DNA from: Symsagittifera roscoffensis
Taxonomy: Eukaryota; Xenacoelomorpha; Acoela; Convolutidae
Direction: 5' to 3'
DNA: 64,000 nucleotides
Assembly: GCF_963678635.1 (NCBI RefSeq)
Contig: NC_087065.1
Coordinates: 66,807,374-66,871,373, forward strand
Below, piece by piece: positions 31,585 to 44,402 of the stretch (the first letter of the stretch is position 1; each line of letters opens with the position of its first letter). The position numbers and the translations under genes are program-made. A model generated the notes under the pieces. It was not told where the DNA came from. It searched no databases and was given only the letters and a program-made list of their open reading frames with translations.

Positions 31585-33135
31585 ATGAGCCGCCAAATTG
31601 GAACACTGAACCGCTCCTTCTCTTTCCCATCCAAATTTCAACGCCAATCCTCCCATATTTCCCTTTCTGCCCTCATCTCTTCCCCGTGCCATCATTCACT
31701 ACTAATTTCACCACGCATGGATTCTGATGATTCTTCAAACACAGTTTTTAACACCATAGTTCAGACATTGACACCCCGGATGAATTCCAGAACTCCGAGC
31801 CCAGTCCGTCCACTTTTTCGGAACCCTCCTTCCGTCCAATCCACACTCCAACTCCCGATGAAAGTTCCCCTGCCCATTCCTCCTACACATATGCAACCCC
31901 AATCCTCTCCCCTATGACGAGTGATCAACCCGACACCTCTAGCCCCGTCACTGAAAAACTAGAGCACGAGCTTGATAATTTCATCACCTTACAACAACAG
32001 CTACAAAACAAAAACACATAAACAATTCATAATTTAGGACAATCCATATCCTCTTCCGAATCCTCCAACCCAGCCTCCACAGCAGAAGAAACTCGAGCCC
32101 ACCGAGTATTCAAGAGAAAATACTCAAATGCCCAAACACTTCATCAACCCCGACCACAACGATTGTTTTTTCTTCAAGCACAGCACACTAATACTAAAAT
32201 TTTTCCGAAATATGGTTTACCCTTTTTTCCATCCTACAAATTTTTAGCACTTATGATCACCAACTGATGTTCGTAGACGGATAAAGCCTGTTCCTATCAC
32301 TATCATGGACTTCTCACTATCACTTCACAAACCCCCTATCACTCCCCCTGTATAATAATCCGGAAGGCAATGGAATCTGTCAATCCCGATTACACCAACT
32401 AACTACCCCACTGCATGAAAAGCAATTCACAACCATCGGACTATCACAAACATTTAATAGATTTGTTGCAAAAAAATCTAATAGATTCTCCATTAACCAC
32501 TATGATCACGCTATTGCACGAAGTATGAAAAATAAAGTCATAAAAGAAGACGAAGACACTAACCCTCAATTGACAGAGAAATTTTTATAAAATCAGAATA
32601 TGTGTTTGTATTTAACATAACAAATGAAAAATTTGATACTTTTATTTCTGAAGCACTAAAAGACACTAGAGCTTATGATTTTGATTTCAATCATTTTAAT
32701 CACTTTTTGCTCATTTTTCACTTCCTAACAGTAAAAGAACGTGACTTGCACTGCTCACACGAAATAATATTACGCACTAAAATAATCCACACTTCCACTT
32801 ATCATAAAATTATTCAACACCACTACATAACTAACACACCAGCACGAAACCCAGAACATAGATTCACTTTTATTAATTTAAAAAAAACATCACCGTATTT
32901 TCTAAACTTCACATATTGTTTTAAAAACACTAACAGACACGGCATCCTCCAAAATCACGACCCCATAAGACAAATGTATAAATTCTGCTCACTAATTACA
33001 TCCTTTGATGTCAAAGAATCTCTCCCACTAATCTTTCCCCGTGAATATATACAGCCCATCGAAGTCCACATTCTAGAATGCATTCACAAAACTAAAAACA
33101 ATCATAAATTAAATAATCTCATACAAAACACATAA
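31585..33135 (+). pseudogene. Third-ORF remnant of a gypsy element, copy A
   Basis: Plus-strand coding remains start MSRQIGTLNRSF, continue into a Ser/Thr/Pro-rich part, then several frames ending with a 177-codon frame at 32,602-33,135 (for example KERDLHCSHEIILRTKIIH). The first frame is cut by a 7-base deletion, relative to copy B, near 31,766. An inverted diverged copy at 51.4-52.8 kb lies downstream of a gypsy integrase, which suggests this is the region after pol in that family. Its product is unknown; I see no signal peptide or transmembrane helix that would support env. Confidence 0.5.
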
Positions 33136-34802
33136 ATCAATTCTCACTCAATAACGAAGAACACATTATCATCCGAGCACACAAGCTTCTATGGCCCCTC
33201 CTTCAGACTAAAAAATCATTCGCATGCTGGCTAACTCCTCACATCATCAAACACTATTAACACTAAGTTCCTAAACGGATTTTTTGCCGACTACAATCCT
33301 CTGTAAGCATCATTCAGTTTTTTCCCTATGTAATTCAAATACATAATAACCATTTTTTGAGTATGTTTCTCTTTTCCTTTTTAGATTTCATCATTCATAC
33401 ACCTAAAACTAAAAAAAAAACGAATAAAAATCAAAAACTTCTTTCTATAAACTTTTCCAATTCAATTTAATAAATTGCAGTATATACTTGAAGCAGTACA
33501 TTTGTCTTTTTCAAAAGCAGTATATTTGTTAATTCAAAAATTCCAACCACACTGAATCAAAAAAACTTATTAAATTTATCTAAAAATGCAAATAAAATGA
33601 CAGTTCTAACCTTTTTGCTAGACGCTATTTTTTTAATTTTAAACTCTTCATTAACCCATAAATCACACACTTTTTCCACAATCGCACAACTCGCCCACCA
33701 AGAATTGTTTAATTATTAAATTTCAAGTGTTAACTTTCACTGAAAACTACTTTCACTTGTTTTAACACGTTTCAAATTTTCCCTTAACACTGTTGGAAGG
33801 AATTATAATCTAACCAATGCAGCTTAATAACGCCAAAAAACCACAAGCTAACAGCATGACTAAGGAATAAATCCCACGGTACACAAACCGGAATAAATCC
33901 AGACTAAAACTGGATAAATGTATAAATTGTGTGTTTGAAAGCCACCTTCAAATTTTTTTAATACAAAATAAATCACTAAAAAGTCGAAAAACAACACCGA
34001 ACAAATTATTCTATTTTTGAGAAAAGGACACAACCAAAACGAAAAAGAGATCAGACACGTAATAAAAATGTCACAAAAATTTGAACACATGAAGACACTC
34101 TGCACAAAGAGAACATAAAATTAAAGGAAATAATGAAAAAAATCATAACTAACAAAAAGTAAGTATAAAATGCATATGTAAAGATTTGTTACAGCCCCAG
34201 GAACGAGCAGCAAAGAAGATGACACCTCGTCTACATTCCAACACTGGAATGGCATATCTAACTGGTATGTTGACATAGTCACGACCGTCGAATGATTTTA
34301 AGTAGAGATCCAACGTCGCTGCAAAGGAAACCCATTGAAACAGACCATAGCCATCTCGATGTTGATCTCACATACGCATCTTAGTCATTTGGCGCTTCAC
34401 ACAGAAAAGTCAAACTTCAATCTGCATATAGTCTCGCTCTAATTTTAACGAAATCAATGCATCATTGCATCGATCAGAAGTCTTGACGATATCATTCAAG
34501 ACTACCCACGATCAACAAGACCCACCTCGAATCTCGAACGAAACAATCTTCTTCCATCTAATACGAATAACTACATCTATCCCCTCTTCAAGAAGTCACT
34601 GCTCAAAAATTCAAAAGAAAACTACATCAGCAATTCTTCACTACAATAAACATTTAAAACTGAAAACTCTCTAAGCCCCGGATGGGTGGAACCAGTTCTA
34701 AACTTATATTTATAATTGGATATAAATATAACTATCGATATTATTAAAATAATACTACTAACCAATCAAATTATTTCCCTAGCACCGACAATTATTTCTA
34801 AA
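33136..34802. other. 3' non-coding part of the gypsy-derived block, copy A
   Basis: AT-rich with many stops; it may include LTR sequence. The short frames at 33,860-34,105 (minus) and 34,465-34,674 (plus) recur in B and C only because the whole block is duplicated. The motif CTAAGCCCCGGATGGGTGG occurs near the end in all three copies. I could not define LTR edges. Confidence 0.4.
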
Positions 34803-34828
34803 TGCTGAAACTACTAGTAGTTTCAGCA
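34803..34828. repeat. 26-bp perfect palindrome, copy A
   Basis: TGCTGAAACTACT followed directly by its reverse complement, with no loop. The same palindrome is unchanged at 41,810-41,835 and 46,075-46,100, in otherwise drifting copies. Confidence 0.9.
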
Positions 34829-34890
34829 CCGGAACAACTTGATTAAATCTTAAACTACAGTTGCTCTCTTTCTGGAAAAACTCCAATTTT

Positions 34891-36860
34891 CAATACCAAC
34901 GATTGTTTTACCCAATTTGTTTGATTTTCGAACGTCTCTTTCACTACTGCTTTCCTTGTGAAAACAAAATGAGGGGCCACCTGTCATATTTTCCCGTACG
35001 TTTTCAAGCAAGTCACTATAACCCGAGAAGAATGAGTAAAACTTATAATCGGTTGACTTGTACACAAATATTCGTTAAACTCGGTAGTTTGCAGCCGATC
35101 TTTAATACGTCTATCCCTTCGTCATGAAAAAATTCAATTATTTTTTGCATAGCTTCAAGTATAGGAATAATATCTTTGTTATTATAGCACCGTAGGAAAT
35201 CGCTAAATAGTGACGTTTTTTCTTATTCCCAGAGGTATTGAAATTAGTTGTAGTTTTCCAGTCCCTTAAATGGTTTGGTTTTTGGTCCAAATTTTTTCAT
35301 TGCGTGCTCTTCAGTTAACACAGTATTGAAAACTTACTGGGAATCCTCATAATCTTTATCGAGACGGTTGCAATTCATCCATTTACCGTAAAAATCATCA
35401 TACGACGGTAGCTGTTGTTCATCAATCTTAGGAGGATTGTCAAACGACTCGTATGACAGGTAAACTTTCATGCCACTGGCTTTGTAAGTTTTAAGAAAAG
35501 GATTTGAAGTAGTAGTTCTACCTAAAAAATTCGAAATGTCCAGAAGCTGAATGTCTCTAAGTTTGAAGGAAACAAAGTCATTTGCTTCTTGATAACTGAA
35601 GATTAAATTTTCTTTTCGTTGATTAGGTAGGAGATGAGATATGATTTATTGAGGCTTACATCATACCGGCCACTGTTGAAACCAAATACTGCTATAGTGT
35701 TGGTTTATGTCTATAGATGCTGCATTAAATCAATCAATTGATTTTTCTGAATCCTGAAAAAGTTGGTGGATGCGTCAGCTTGTTCCTCATCCTCGATACA
35801 CTCGTCTTCGTATTCTTTTGCTTCACTTTTCTGGAAAATATCTCGTGCATTAAGGATGCTGAAAAATGTATGTAACCTTTTTTGGATGTTTTTTTCTCAA
35901 TTTCAAGAATTTTTGATCGCAACAATTTTTTGCGCCAACATTTCCAAGCTTATCATTAACTCAATAACGAAGTGTTGTGGATCTTTGTCCACCAAATTGA
36001 TTGAGCTTGACACTGATATGTGTTCATGCTTCTCAATTCAAGTTATTGGTATGGTTGCTTTTATTTCTTTAGATGGCACGCAAACTGATTCAAATTCAAA
36101 AATGACGATTAAAATGCGCCAAAATGCCACCAAATTGTTTCGGATCGCAACCCACTTTTTCAAGAAAATCATTAAATTTTTTGGCGGTGGGTGTCTCAAG
36201 ATTAGTTGTTTCATGCAAATGAACTGCAAGTGCTCGAAACAAAAACTAATTATCAATGTATGATTGTTTTGTGTTTTGATCCGAAACGAAACAATTATCA
36301 TGGTTACTCTTCAGAAAAGATTCGGGAATCACTGAATTTGGCCATCTAATGGGTACGTTTTTCAGCAGTGCTGCAAAATTTGTTACATTAGCGGTCAACT
36401 TGAATCGCTATTTTGTATTTGGTCTCTCTTGTGTAAAAACTTCAATGATATCTTGCTTATTAACCTTGTTCTGTATAGTCATCAAGTCTGTATCAGTAGA
36501 AAGAACTATAGATTTATCAAAATGTGTATTATTTTCATTAGTGTAGAAATAATGATATTCCTCCGTTTCTGATGTAGATGTAGATTTCTGATGTACATTC
36601 AAGTTTCTCAAATACTTGATCGTGTTTTCATTTACTAGATTAGGATTTATTTTGGAGAGTTTAAAATTGAAAACCTTGTGACGCCCATTTTCCAGCTCTA
36701 TATCTGTCAAAAAAGTGTTGACAAGGGTTCAACTCATCTAGTAGCTGATCACTATTCTCCTCGTTTTCCGAGTTTTCATTCAAATCAGCAAAAGAATCAA
36801 ACACTGTCAATCCGGGATTTTTCCTACAATGTTGTTGAAGTGAAAAAAAACTTGGAAATT
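34891..36860 (-). pseudogene. Family B DNA polymerase, truncated copy B
   Basis: Duplicate of the polymerase N-terminal two-thirds (matching 27,742-29,725). It starts inside motif A, right after GKTIVGI, so all palm motifs are missing. It shares the disabling mutations of copy A, including the stop after FTQERPNTK, so the duplication happened after the gene had already decayed. A 9-base difference (GATGTAGAT) sits near 36,570. Confidence 0.85.
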
Positions 36861-38696
36861 CGTTCTCACACGATATACTCTTTGAAGATTTTGGGATTGA
36901 GTTTACGTGTTTACTGCTTGTATGGAAAATCAGTTATTGTTGGTTGTGAGAAAAATAATTACATTTCGGACAAAAATTAACTCCTCGCACGGAACTCTTA
37001 CTTTTTACCAGAGTCCTCGCATTTCACTTTCTTGTTTCTGTTGAGTGCCAGCATCTGAAAAACATTGGGAGACTCATTATGCTCCAAAACTAAACAAACG
37101 AGTATATCACCTACACAATTGGGAAATTTAAAATGTCCTTAAAATTTTAATAGGTTGCTTATACTTACTTTCAATATTTGAAAAAATTTGAAAAAAAACT
37201 CAAAAATCAGAATGAACTAAGTTTTTTTTCCGCTGCCTAGGGAAAATCAACGAATCAGAAGTGAGTTTTTTCATAGTAACACTGTTACTTGGAGATCAAC
37301 CAGTTAGAGTCCAGCATTTTCTAAAAGTGAATTCTTCATTGTTTTTTAAAAATCTTCATTGTTTTTTAAAAAAAGTCGATCAAAAACTTTTGAATGTCCT
37401 GGAATTACTTTACAAGAAAAAAATAGAACTCTAATTGATTGATTTATTGATGAGATCATTTATGACTCTTACGTTTTTCATATTTTTGGACGTTTTTAAT
37501 GTACCAATAAAAATACCCGAATATTTAAAGGTCTGCTTTGAGAAACTTACTCAATCAAAAAATTTATTTTTCAGCCAAGTAATGAGTATCGAGGCTTCCA
37601 ATTTATGGCTGAATTACACCTGTCAAGGAAAAAAAGTTTTTATCTTCTCGAAACTTTGAAAATGACTTAAATGTCCCGTGATAGTATATCAAAATTTCTT
37701 TTTATCCCCTACCCGATTCCCAACTTCGTCAGAAGTCACCAGCAAAGTTCTTTATTCCTCAATTCTTTTTCAAAGTTCAAAATCCTGCATGATCAGGTTT
37801 GGAATATTTTTTTCAGAGGTTTGCTTTGAAAAACTCATAATTTTTGAGCTATCATCTCAAGTTTACATCAAAGTTAAAAAACATTGACTATCTATCCAAA
37901 AAAAACACAACTTCTTATTGATTATAAACTAAAATTTCAATTGACTTGATAAGAAACTTGCAGAGATGCTACTTGTTATAATTTTTGTTCTTTTGTTACT
38001 TATACCGGCTAGAGTTCTATTTTCACACCAAACAATCTGTGGTTCTTAAATTTTGCAGTTTCCTCTGTTTTTCTTTTGGATCAATTAGAAAACTGATTAT
38101 GTCTGTTGATCAAAATTATGGAAAAACAATGTATTAACTCAGGTAATAGCAGTCTAAGTCAGCAATGTAGCAATTTCCTCCGCAACAAGTCAACAGGTTT
38201 CTTACAAATAAAAACTGTGTGTTTTTCGCATTTCCTTTTGAAGAAAAAAGGCTGCAATCTTGCATAATTTTTGAAAAAACGAAACAAAAATCTTTTTTAC
38301 TAAAACAAATTATTAGATAATTTTGAATACTTGTGAAAAATTCAAAACACTTTTTTTATGTTTTGAATAATCTTTCAATTTGTTTTTGGCGTTTTTCTTT
38401 GAAAATTCAAAACAACTTTCGCATTTTATACGATACTTCACAAGACAAAAAAATACAATACCTACTGCACTAAAATTACAAAAATCCCAAACTAACCACT
38501 CTGTATCTATAGTACCACGAAACTAGAGACATACAGCGATAACAGAGCACACCACTTCAAGTCATAGCTACCCACAAAGCCCAGTTTCACATATAGTAGT
38601 CAATCAACCAAACAAAGACGACAGACATGAACAGATCATAGAACAGCCACATACCACTTATTTCCGTTCTCAGAACAACCATTTTTTTAGCCCACG
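36861..38696. other. Spacer of copy B
   Basis: The same AT-rich spacer as in copy A, with small indels (for example TTACTTGGAGATCAACCAG inserted near 37,284). No gene is seen. Confidence 0.5.
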
Positions 38697-40146
38697 ATGA
38701 GCCGCCAAATTGGAACACTGAACCGCTCCTTTTCTTTCCCATCCAAATTTCAACGCCAATCCTCCCATATTTCCCTTTCTGCCCTCATCTCTTCCCCGTG
38801 CCATCATTCACTACTAATTTTACCACGCATGGATTCTGATGATTCTTCAAACACAGTTTTTAACACCATAGTTCAGACTTCAGACATTGACACCCCGGAT
38901 GAATTCCAGAACTCCGAGCCCAGTCCGTACACTTTTTCGGAACCCTCTTTCCGTCCAATCCACACTCCAACTCCCGATGAAAGTTCCCCTGCCCATTCCT
39001 CCTACACATATGCAACCCCAATCCTCTACCCTATGACGAGTGATCAACCCGACACCTCTAGCCCCGTCACTGAAAAACTAGAGCACGAGCTTGATAATTT
39101 CATCACCTTACAACAACAGCTACAAAACAAAAACACATAAACAATTCATAATTTAGCACAATCCATATCCTCTTCCGAATCCTCCAACCCAGCCTCCACA
39201 GCAGAAGAAACTCGAGCCCACCGAGTATTCAAGAGAAAATACTCAAATGCCCAAACACTTCATCAACCCCGACCACCCCGATTGTTTTTTCTTCAAGCAC
39301 AGCACACTAATACTAAAATTTTTCCTAAATATGGTTTACCCTTTTTTCCATCCTACAAATGTTTAGCACTTATGATCGCCAACTGATGTTCGTAGACGGA
39401 TAAGCCTGTTCCTATCACTATCATGGACATCTCACTATCACTTCACAAACCCCCTATCACTCCCCCTGTATAATAATCCGGAAGACAATGGAATCTGTCA
39501 ATCCCGATTACACCAACTAATTACCCCACTGCATGAAAAGCAATTCACAACCATCGGACTAACACAAACATTTAATAGATTTATTGCAAAAAAATCTAAT
39601 AGATTCTCCATTAACCACTATGATCACACTATTGCACGATATATGAAAAATAAAGTCATAGAAGAAGACGAAGACACTAACCCTCAATTGACAGAGAAAT
39701 TTTTATAAAATCAGAATATGTGTTTGTATTTAACATAACGAATAAAAGAACGTGACTTGCACTGCTCACACGAAATAATGTTACGCACTAAAATAATCCA
39801 CACTTCCACTTATCATAAAATTATTCAACACCACTACATAACTAACACACCAGCACGAAACCCAGAACATAGATTCACTTTTATTAATTTAAAAAAAACA
39901 TCACCGTATTTTCTAAACTTCACATATTGTTTTAAAAACACTAACAGACACGGCATCCTCCAAAATCACGACCCCATAAGACAAATGTATAAATTCTGCT
40001 CACTAATTACATCCTTTGATGTCAAAGAATCTCGCCCACTAATCTTTCCCCGTGAATATATACAGCCCATCGAAGTCCACATTCTAGAATGCATTCACAA
40101 AACTAAAAACAATCATAAATTAAATAATCTCATACAAAACACATAA
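38697..40146 (+). pseudogene. Third-ORF remnant, copy B
   Basis: The first frame is longest here: 147 codons at 38,697-39,140, beginning MSRQIGTLNRSF and ending with EHELDNFITLQQQLQN before a TAA. It keeps the 7 bases (TTCAGAC) missing from A and C. The later part lacks about 110 bp present in A and C, near 39,745. Overall still broken. Confidence 0.5.
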
Positions 40147-41809
40147 ATCAATTCTCACTCAATAACGAAGAACACATTATCATCCGAGCACACAAGCTTC
40201 TATGGCCCCTCCTTCAGACTAAAAATGTCATTCGCATGCTGGCTAACTCATCATCAAACACTATTAACACTAAGTTCCTAAACGGATTTTTTGCCGACTA
40301 CAATCCTCTGTAAGCATCATTCAGTTTTTTCCCTATGTAATTCAAAAACATGATAACCATTTTTTGAGTATGTTTCACTTTTTCTTTTTAGATTTCATCA
40401 TTCATACACCTAAAACTAAAAAAAAACGAATAAAAATCAAAAACTTCTTTCTATAAACTTTTCCAATTCAATTTAATAAATTGCAGTATATACTTGAAGC
40501 AGTACATTTGTCTTTTTCAAAAGCAGTATATTTATAAATTCAAAAATTCCAACCACACTGAATCAAAAAAACTTATTAAATTTATCTAAAAATGCAAATA
40601 AAATGACAGTTCTAACCTTTTTGCTAGACGCTATTTTTTTAATTTTAAACTCTTCACTAACCCATAAATCACACACTTTTTCCACAATCGCACAACTCGC
40701 CCACCAAGAATTGTTTAATTATTAAATTTCAAGTGTTAACTTTCACTGAAAACTACTTTCACTTGTTTTAACACGTTTCAAATTTTCCCTTAACACTGTT
40801 GGAAGGAATTATAATCTAACCAATGCAGCTTAATAACGCCAAAAAACCACAAGCTAACAGCATGACTAAGGAAAAAATCCCACGGTACACAAACCGGAAT
40901 AAATCCAGACTAAAACTGGATAAATGTATAAATTGTGTGTTTGAAAGCCACCTTCAAATTTTTTTAATACAAAATAAATCACTAAAAAGTCGAAAAACAA
41001 CACCAAACAAATTATTCTATTTTTGAGAAAAGGACACAACCAAAACGAAAAAGAGATCAGACACGTAATAAAAATGTCACAAAAATTTGAACACATGAAG
41101 ACACTCTGCACAAAGAGAACATAAAATTAAAGGAAATAATGAAAAAAAATCATAACTAACAAAAAGTAAGTATATAATGCATATGTAAAGATTTTTTACA
41201 GCCCCAGGAACGAGCAGCAAAGAAGATGACACCTCGTCTACATTCCAACACTGGAATGGCATATCTAACTGGTTTGTTGACATAGTCACGACCGTCGAAT
41301 GATTTTAAGTAGAGACCCAATGTCGCTGCAAAGGAAACCCATTGAAACAGACCATAGCCATCTCGATGTTGATCTCACATACGCATCTTAGTCATTTGGC
41401 GCTTCACACAGAAAAGTCAAACTTCAATCTGCATATAGTCTCGCTCTAATTTTAACGAAATCAATGCATCATTGCATCGATCAGAAGTCTTGACGCAATC
41501 ATTCAAGGCTACCCACGATCAACAAGACCCACCTCGAATCTCGAACGAAACAATCTTCTTCCATCTAATACGAATAACTACATCTATCCCCTCTTCAAGA
41601 AGTCACTGCTCAAAAATTCAAAAGAAAACTACATCAGCAGTTCTTCACTACAATAAACATTTAAAACTGAAAACTCTCTAAGCCCCGGATGGGTGGAACC
41701 AGTTCTAAACTTATATTTATAATTGGATATAAATATAACTATCGATATTATTAAAATAATACTACTAACCAATCAAATTATTTCCCTAGCACCGACAATT
41801 ATTTCTAAA
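40147..41809. other. 3' non-coding part of block, copy B
   Basis: Equivalent of 33,136-34,802. No supported gene is seen. Confidence 0.4.
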
Positions 41810-41835
41810 TGCTGAAACTACTAGTAGTTTCAGCA
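41810..41835. repeat. 26-bp perfect palindrome, copy B
   Basis: Identical to 34,803-34,828. Confidence 0.9.
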
Positions 41836-42870
41836 CCGGAACAACTTGATTAAATCTTAAACTACAGTTGCCCTCTTTCTGGAAAAACTCCAAGAACTAA
41901 TACGCAAAAACCAGTTGAACTAGATCTATTGAGACTAGAGATATAGGAGTAAGATTAAGATTGGTATTAGACTAAGAAATTGCATGAATCTATCCGGCCA
42001 AAAGTAAGATAGCGTGACGAACAGACTGTGTACCTTATCTGAAATTACTTTATGAGAATAACCAAAAAGTCAGTATCATAGGGTGTTTTTTCCTAGACTC
42101 GTTTTTGGATTGATTGTTTTTTATAGCCTTTTCGAATTAATTGAGATTTGGTTTACTGACAGCCACATGGTCGTTGGCTAAACTGAGCAAGTATTCTTAA
42201 ACAACTGGTTTTATTTGAATCTTTGATGTTAATTCGAAAAAAAAACAATCGTTGACTTTGATTCAACATTACCAGGTGCTGCACAAAAGGTTTTTCTTTT
42301 TTCCCGTTCGCTTGTGAAGTAGCAGTCTAAGTCAGCAATGTAGCAATTTCCTCCGCAACAAGTCAACAGGTTTCTTACAAATAAAAACTGTGTGTTTTTC
42401 GCATTTCGTTTTGAAGAAAAAAGGCTGCAATCTTGCATAATTTTTGAAAAAACGAAACAAAAATCTTTTTTACTAAAACAAATTATTAGATAATTTTGAA
42501 TACTTGTGAAAAATTTAAAACAATTTTTTTTATGTTTTGTATAATCTTTCAATTTGCTTTTGGTGTTTTTCTTTGAAAATTCAAATCAACTTTCGCATTT
42601 TATACGATACTTCACAAGACAAAAAAATACAATACCTACTGCACTATAATTACAAAGTTCCCAAACTAACCACTCTGTATCTATACTACCACGAAACAAT
42701 AGACATACAGCGATAACAGAGCACACCACTTCAAGTCATAGCTACCCACAAAGCCCAGTTTCACATATAGTAGTCAATCAACCAAACAAAGACGACAGAC
42801 ATGAACAGATCATAGAACAGCCACATACCACTTATTTCCGTTCTCAGAACAACCATCTTTTTAGCCCACG

Positions 42871-44402
42871 ATGAGCCGCCAAATTGGAACACTGAACTGC
42901 TCCTTCTCTTTCCCATCCAAATTTCAACGCCAATCCTCCCATATTTCCCTTTCTGCCCTCATCTCTTCCCCGTGCCATCATTCACTACTAATTTCACCAC
43001 GCATGGATTCTGATGATTCTTCAAACACAGTTTTTAACACCATAGTTCAGACATTGACACCCCGGATGAATTCCAGAACTCCGAGCCCAGTCCGTCCACT
43101 TTTTCGGAACCCTCCTTCCGTCCAATCCACACTCCAACTCCCGATGAAAGTTCCCCTGCCCATTCCTCCTACACATATGCAACCCCAATCCTCTCCCCTA
43201 TGACGAGTGATCAACCCGACACCTCTAGCCCCGTCACTGAAAAACTAGAGCACGAGCTTGATAATTTCATCACCTTACAACAACAGCTACAAAACAAAAA
43301 CACATAAACAATTCATAATTTAGGACAATCCATATCCTCTTCCGAATCCTCCAACCCAGCCTCCACAGCAGAAGAAACTCGAGCCCACCGAGTATTCAAG
43401 AGAAAATACTCAAATGCCCAAACACTTCATCAACCCCGACCACAACGATTGTTTTTTCTTCAAGCACAGCACACTAATACTAAAATTTTTCCTAAATATG
43501 GTTTACCCTTTTTTCCATCCTACAAATTTTTAGCACTTATGATCGCCAACTGATGTTCGTAGACGGCTAAAGCCTGTTCCTATCACTATCATGGACATCT
43601 CACTATCACTTCACAAACCCCCTATTACTCCCCCTGTATAATAATCCGGAAGACAATGGAATCTGTCAATCCCGATTACACCAACTAACTACCCCACTGC
43701 ATAAAAAGCAATTCACAACCATCGGACTAACACAAACATTGAATAGATTTGTTGCAAAAAAATCTAATAGATTCTACATTAACCACTACGATCACGCTAT
43801 TGCAAGATATATGAAAAATAAAGTCATAGAAGAAGACGAAGACACTAACCCTCAATTGACAGAGAAATTTTTATAAAATCACAATATGTGTTTGTATTTA
43901 ACATAACGAATAAAAAATTTGATACTTTTATTTCTGAAGCACTAAAAGACACTAGAGCTTATGATTTTGATTTCAATCATTTTAATCACTTTTTGCTCAT
44001 TTTTCACTTCCTAACAGCAAAAGAACGTGACTTGCACTGCTCACACGAAATAATAATACGCACTAAAATAATCCACACTTCCACTTATCAAAAAATTATT
44101 CAACACCACTACATAACTAACACACCAGCACGAAACCCAGAACATAGATTCACTTTTATTAATTTAAAATAAACATCACCGTATTTTCTAAACTTCACAT
44201 ATTGTTTTATAAACACTAACAGACACGGCATCCTCCAAAATCACGACCCCATAGGACAAAAGTATAAATTCTGCTCACTAATTACATCCTTTGATGTCAA
44301 AGAATCTCGCCCACTAATCTTTCCCCATCGAAGTCCTCATTCTAGAATGCATTCACAAAACTAAAGACAATCATAAATTAAATAATCTCATACAAAACAC
44401 AT
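42871..44402 (+). pseudogene. Third-ORF remnant, copy C
   Basis: First frame 42,871-43,203, shortened by the same 7-base deletion as copy A. The later frame 43,888-44,172 ends earlier because of a stop after RFTFINLK. Otherwise as in copies A and B. Confidence 0.5.

Larger units (their letters stand above)
27742..34890. repeat. Tandem duplication, copy A (period 7,149 bp)
   Basis: The sequence from 27,742 (CAATACCAACG inside polymerase motif A) recurs at 34,891, and both copies run in the same order: truncated polymerase, spacer, plus-strand gypsy 3' block. The A/B junction at 34,887-34,890 is a four-T filler between CTCCAA and CAATACC. Identity is high, with scattered substitutions and a few indels. 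Confidence 0.92.
34891..42319. repeat. Tandem duplication, copy B plus 0.43-kb tail
   Basis: It matches copy A from 27,742 on and then continues about 430 bp further (41,894-42,316) with sequence that A lacks and C has. The tail includes GAACTAATACGCAAAAACC and ends at CGTTCGCTTGTGA. Confidence 0.9.

Noticed and set aside
32602-33135. 177-codon frame considered as a possible env
   Set aside because: No signal peptide, cleavage site or transmembrane helix is visible; the frame is shortened or broken in copies B and C.
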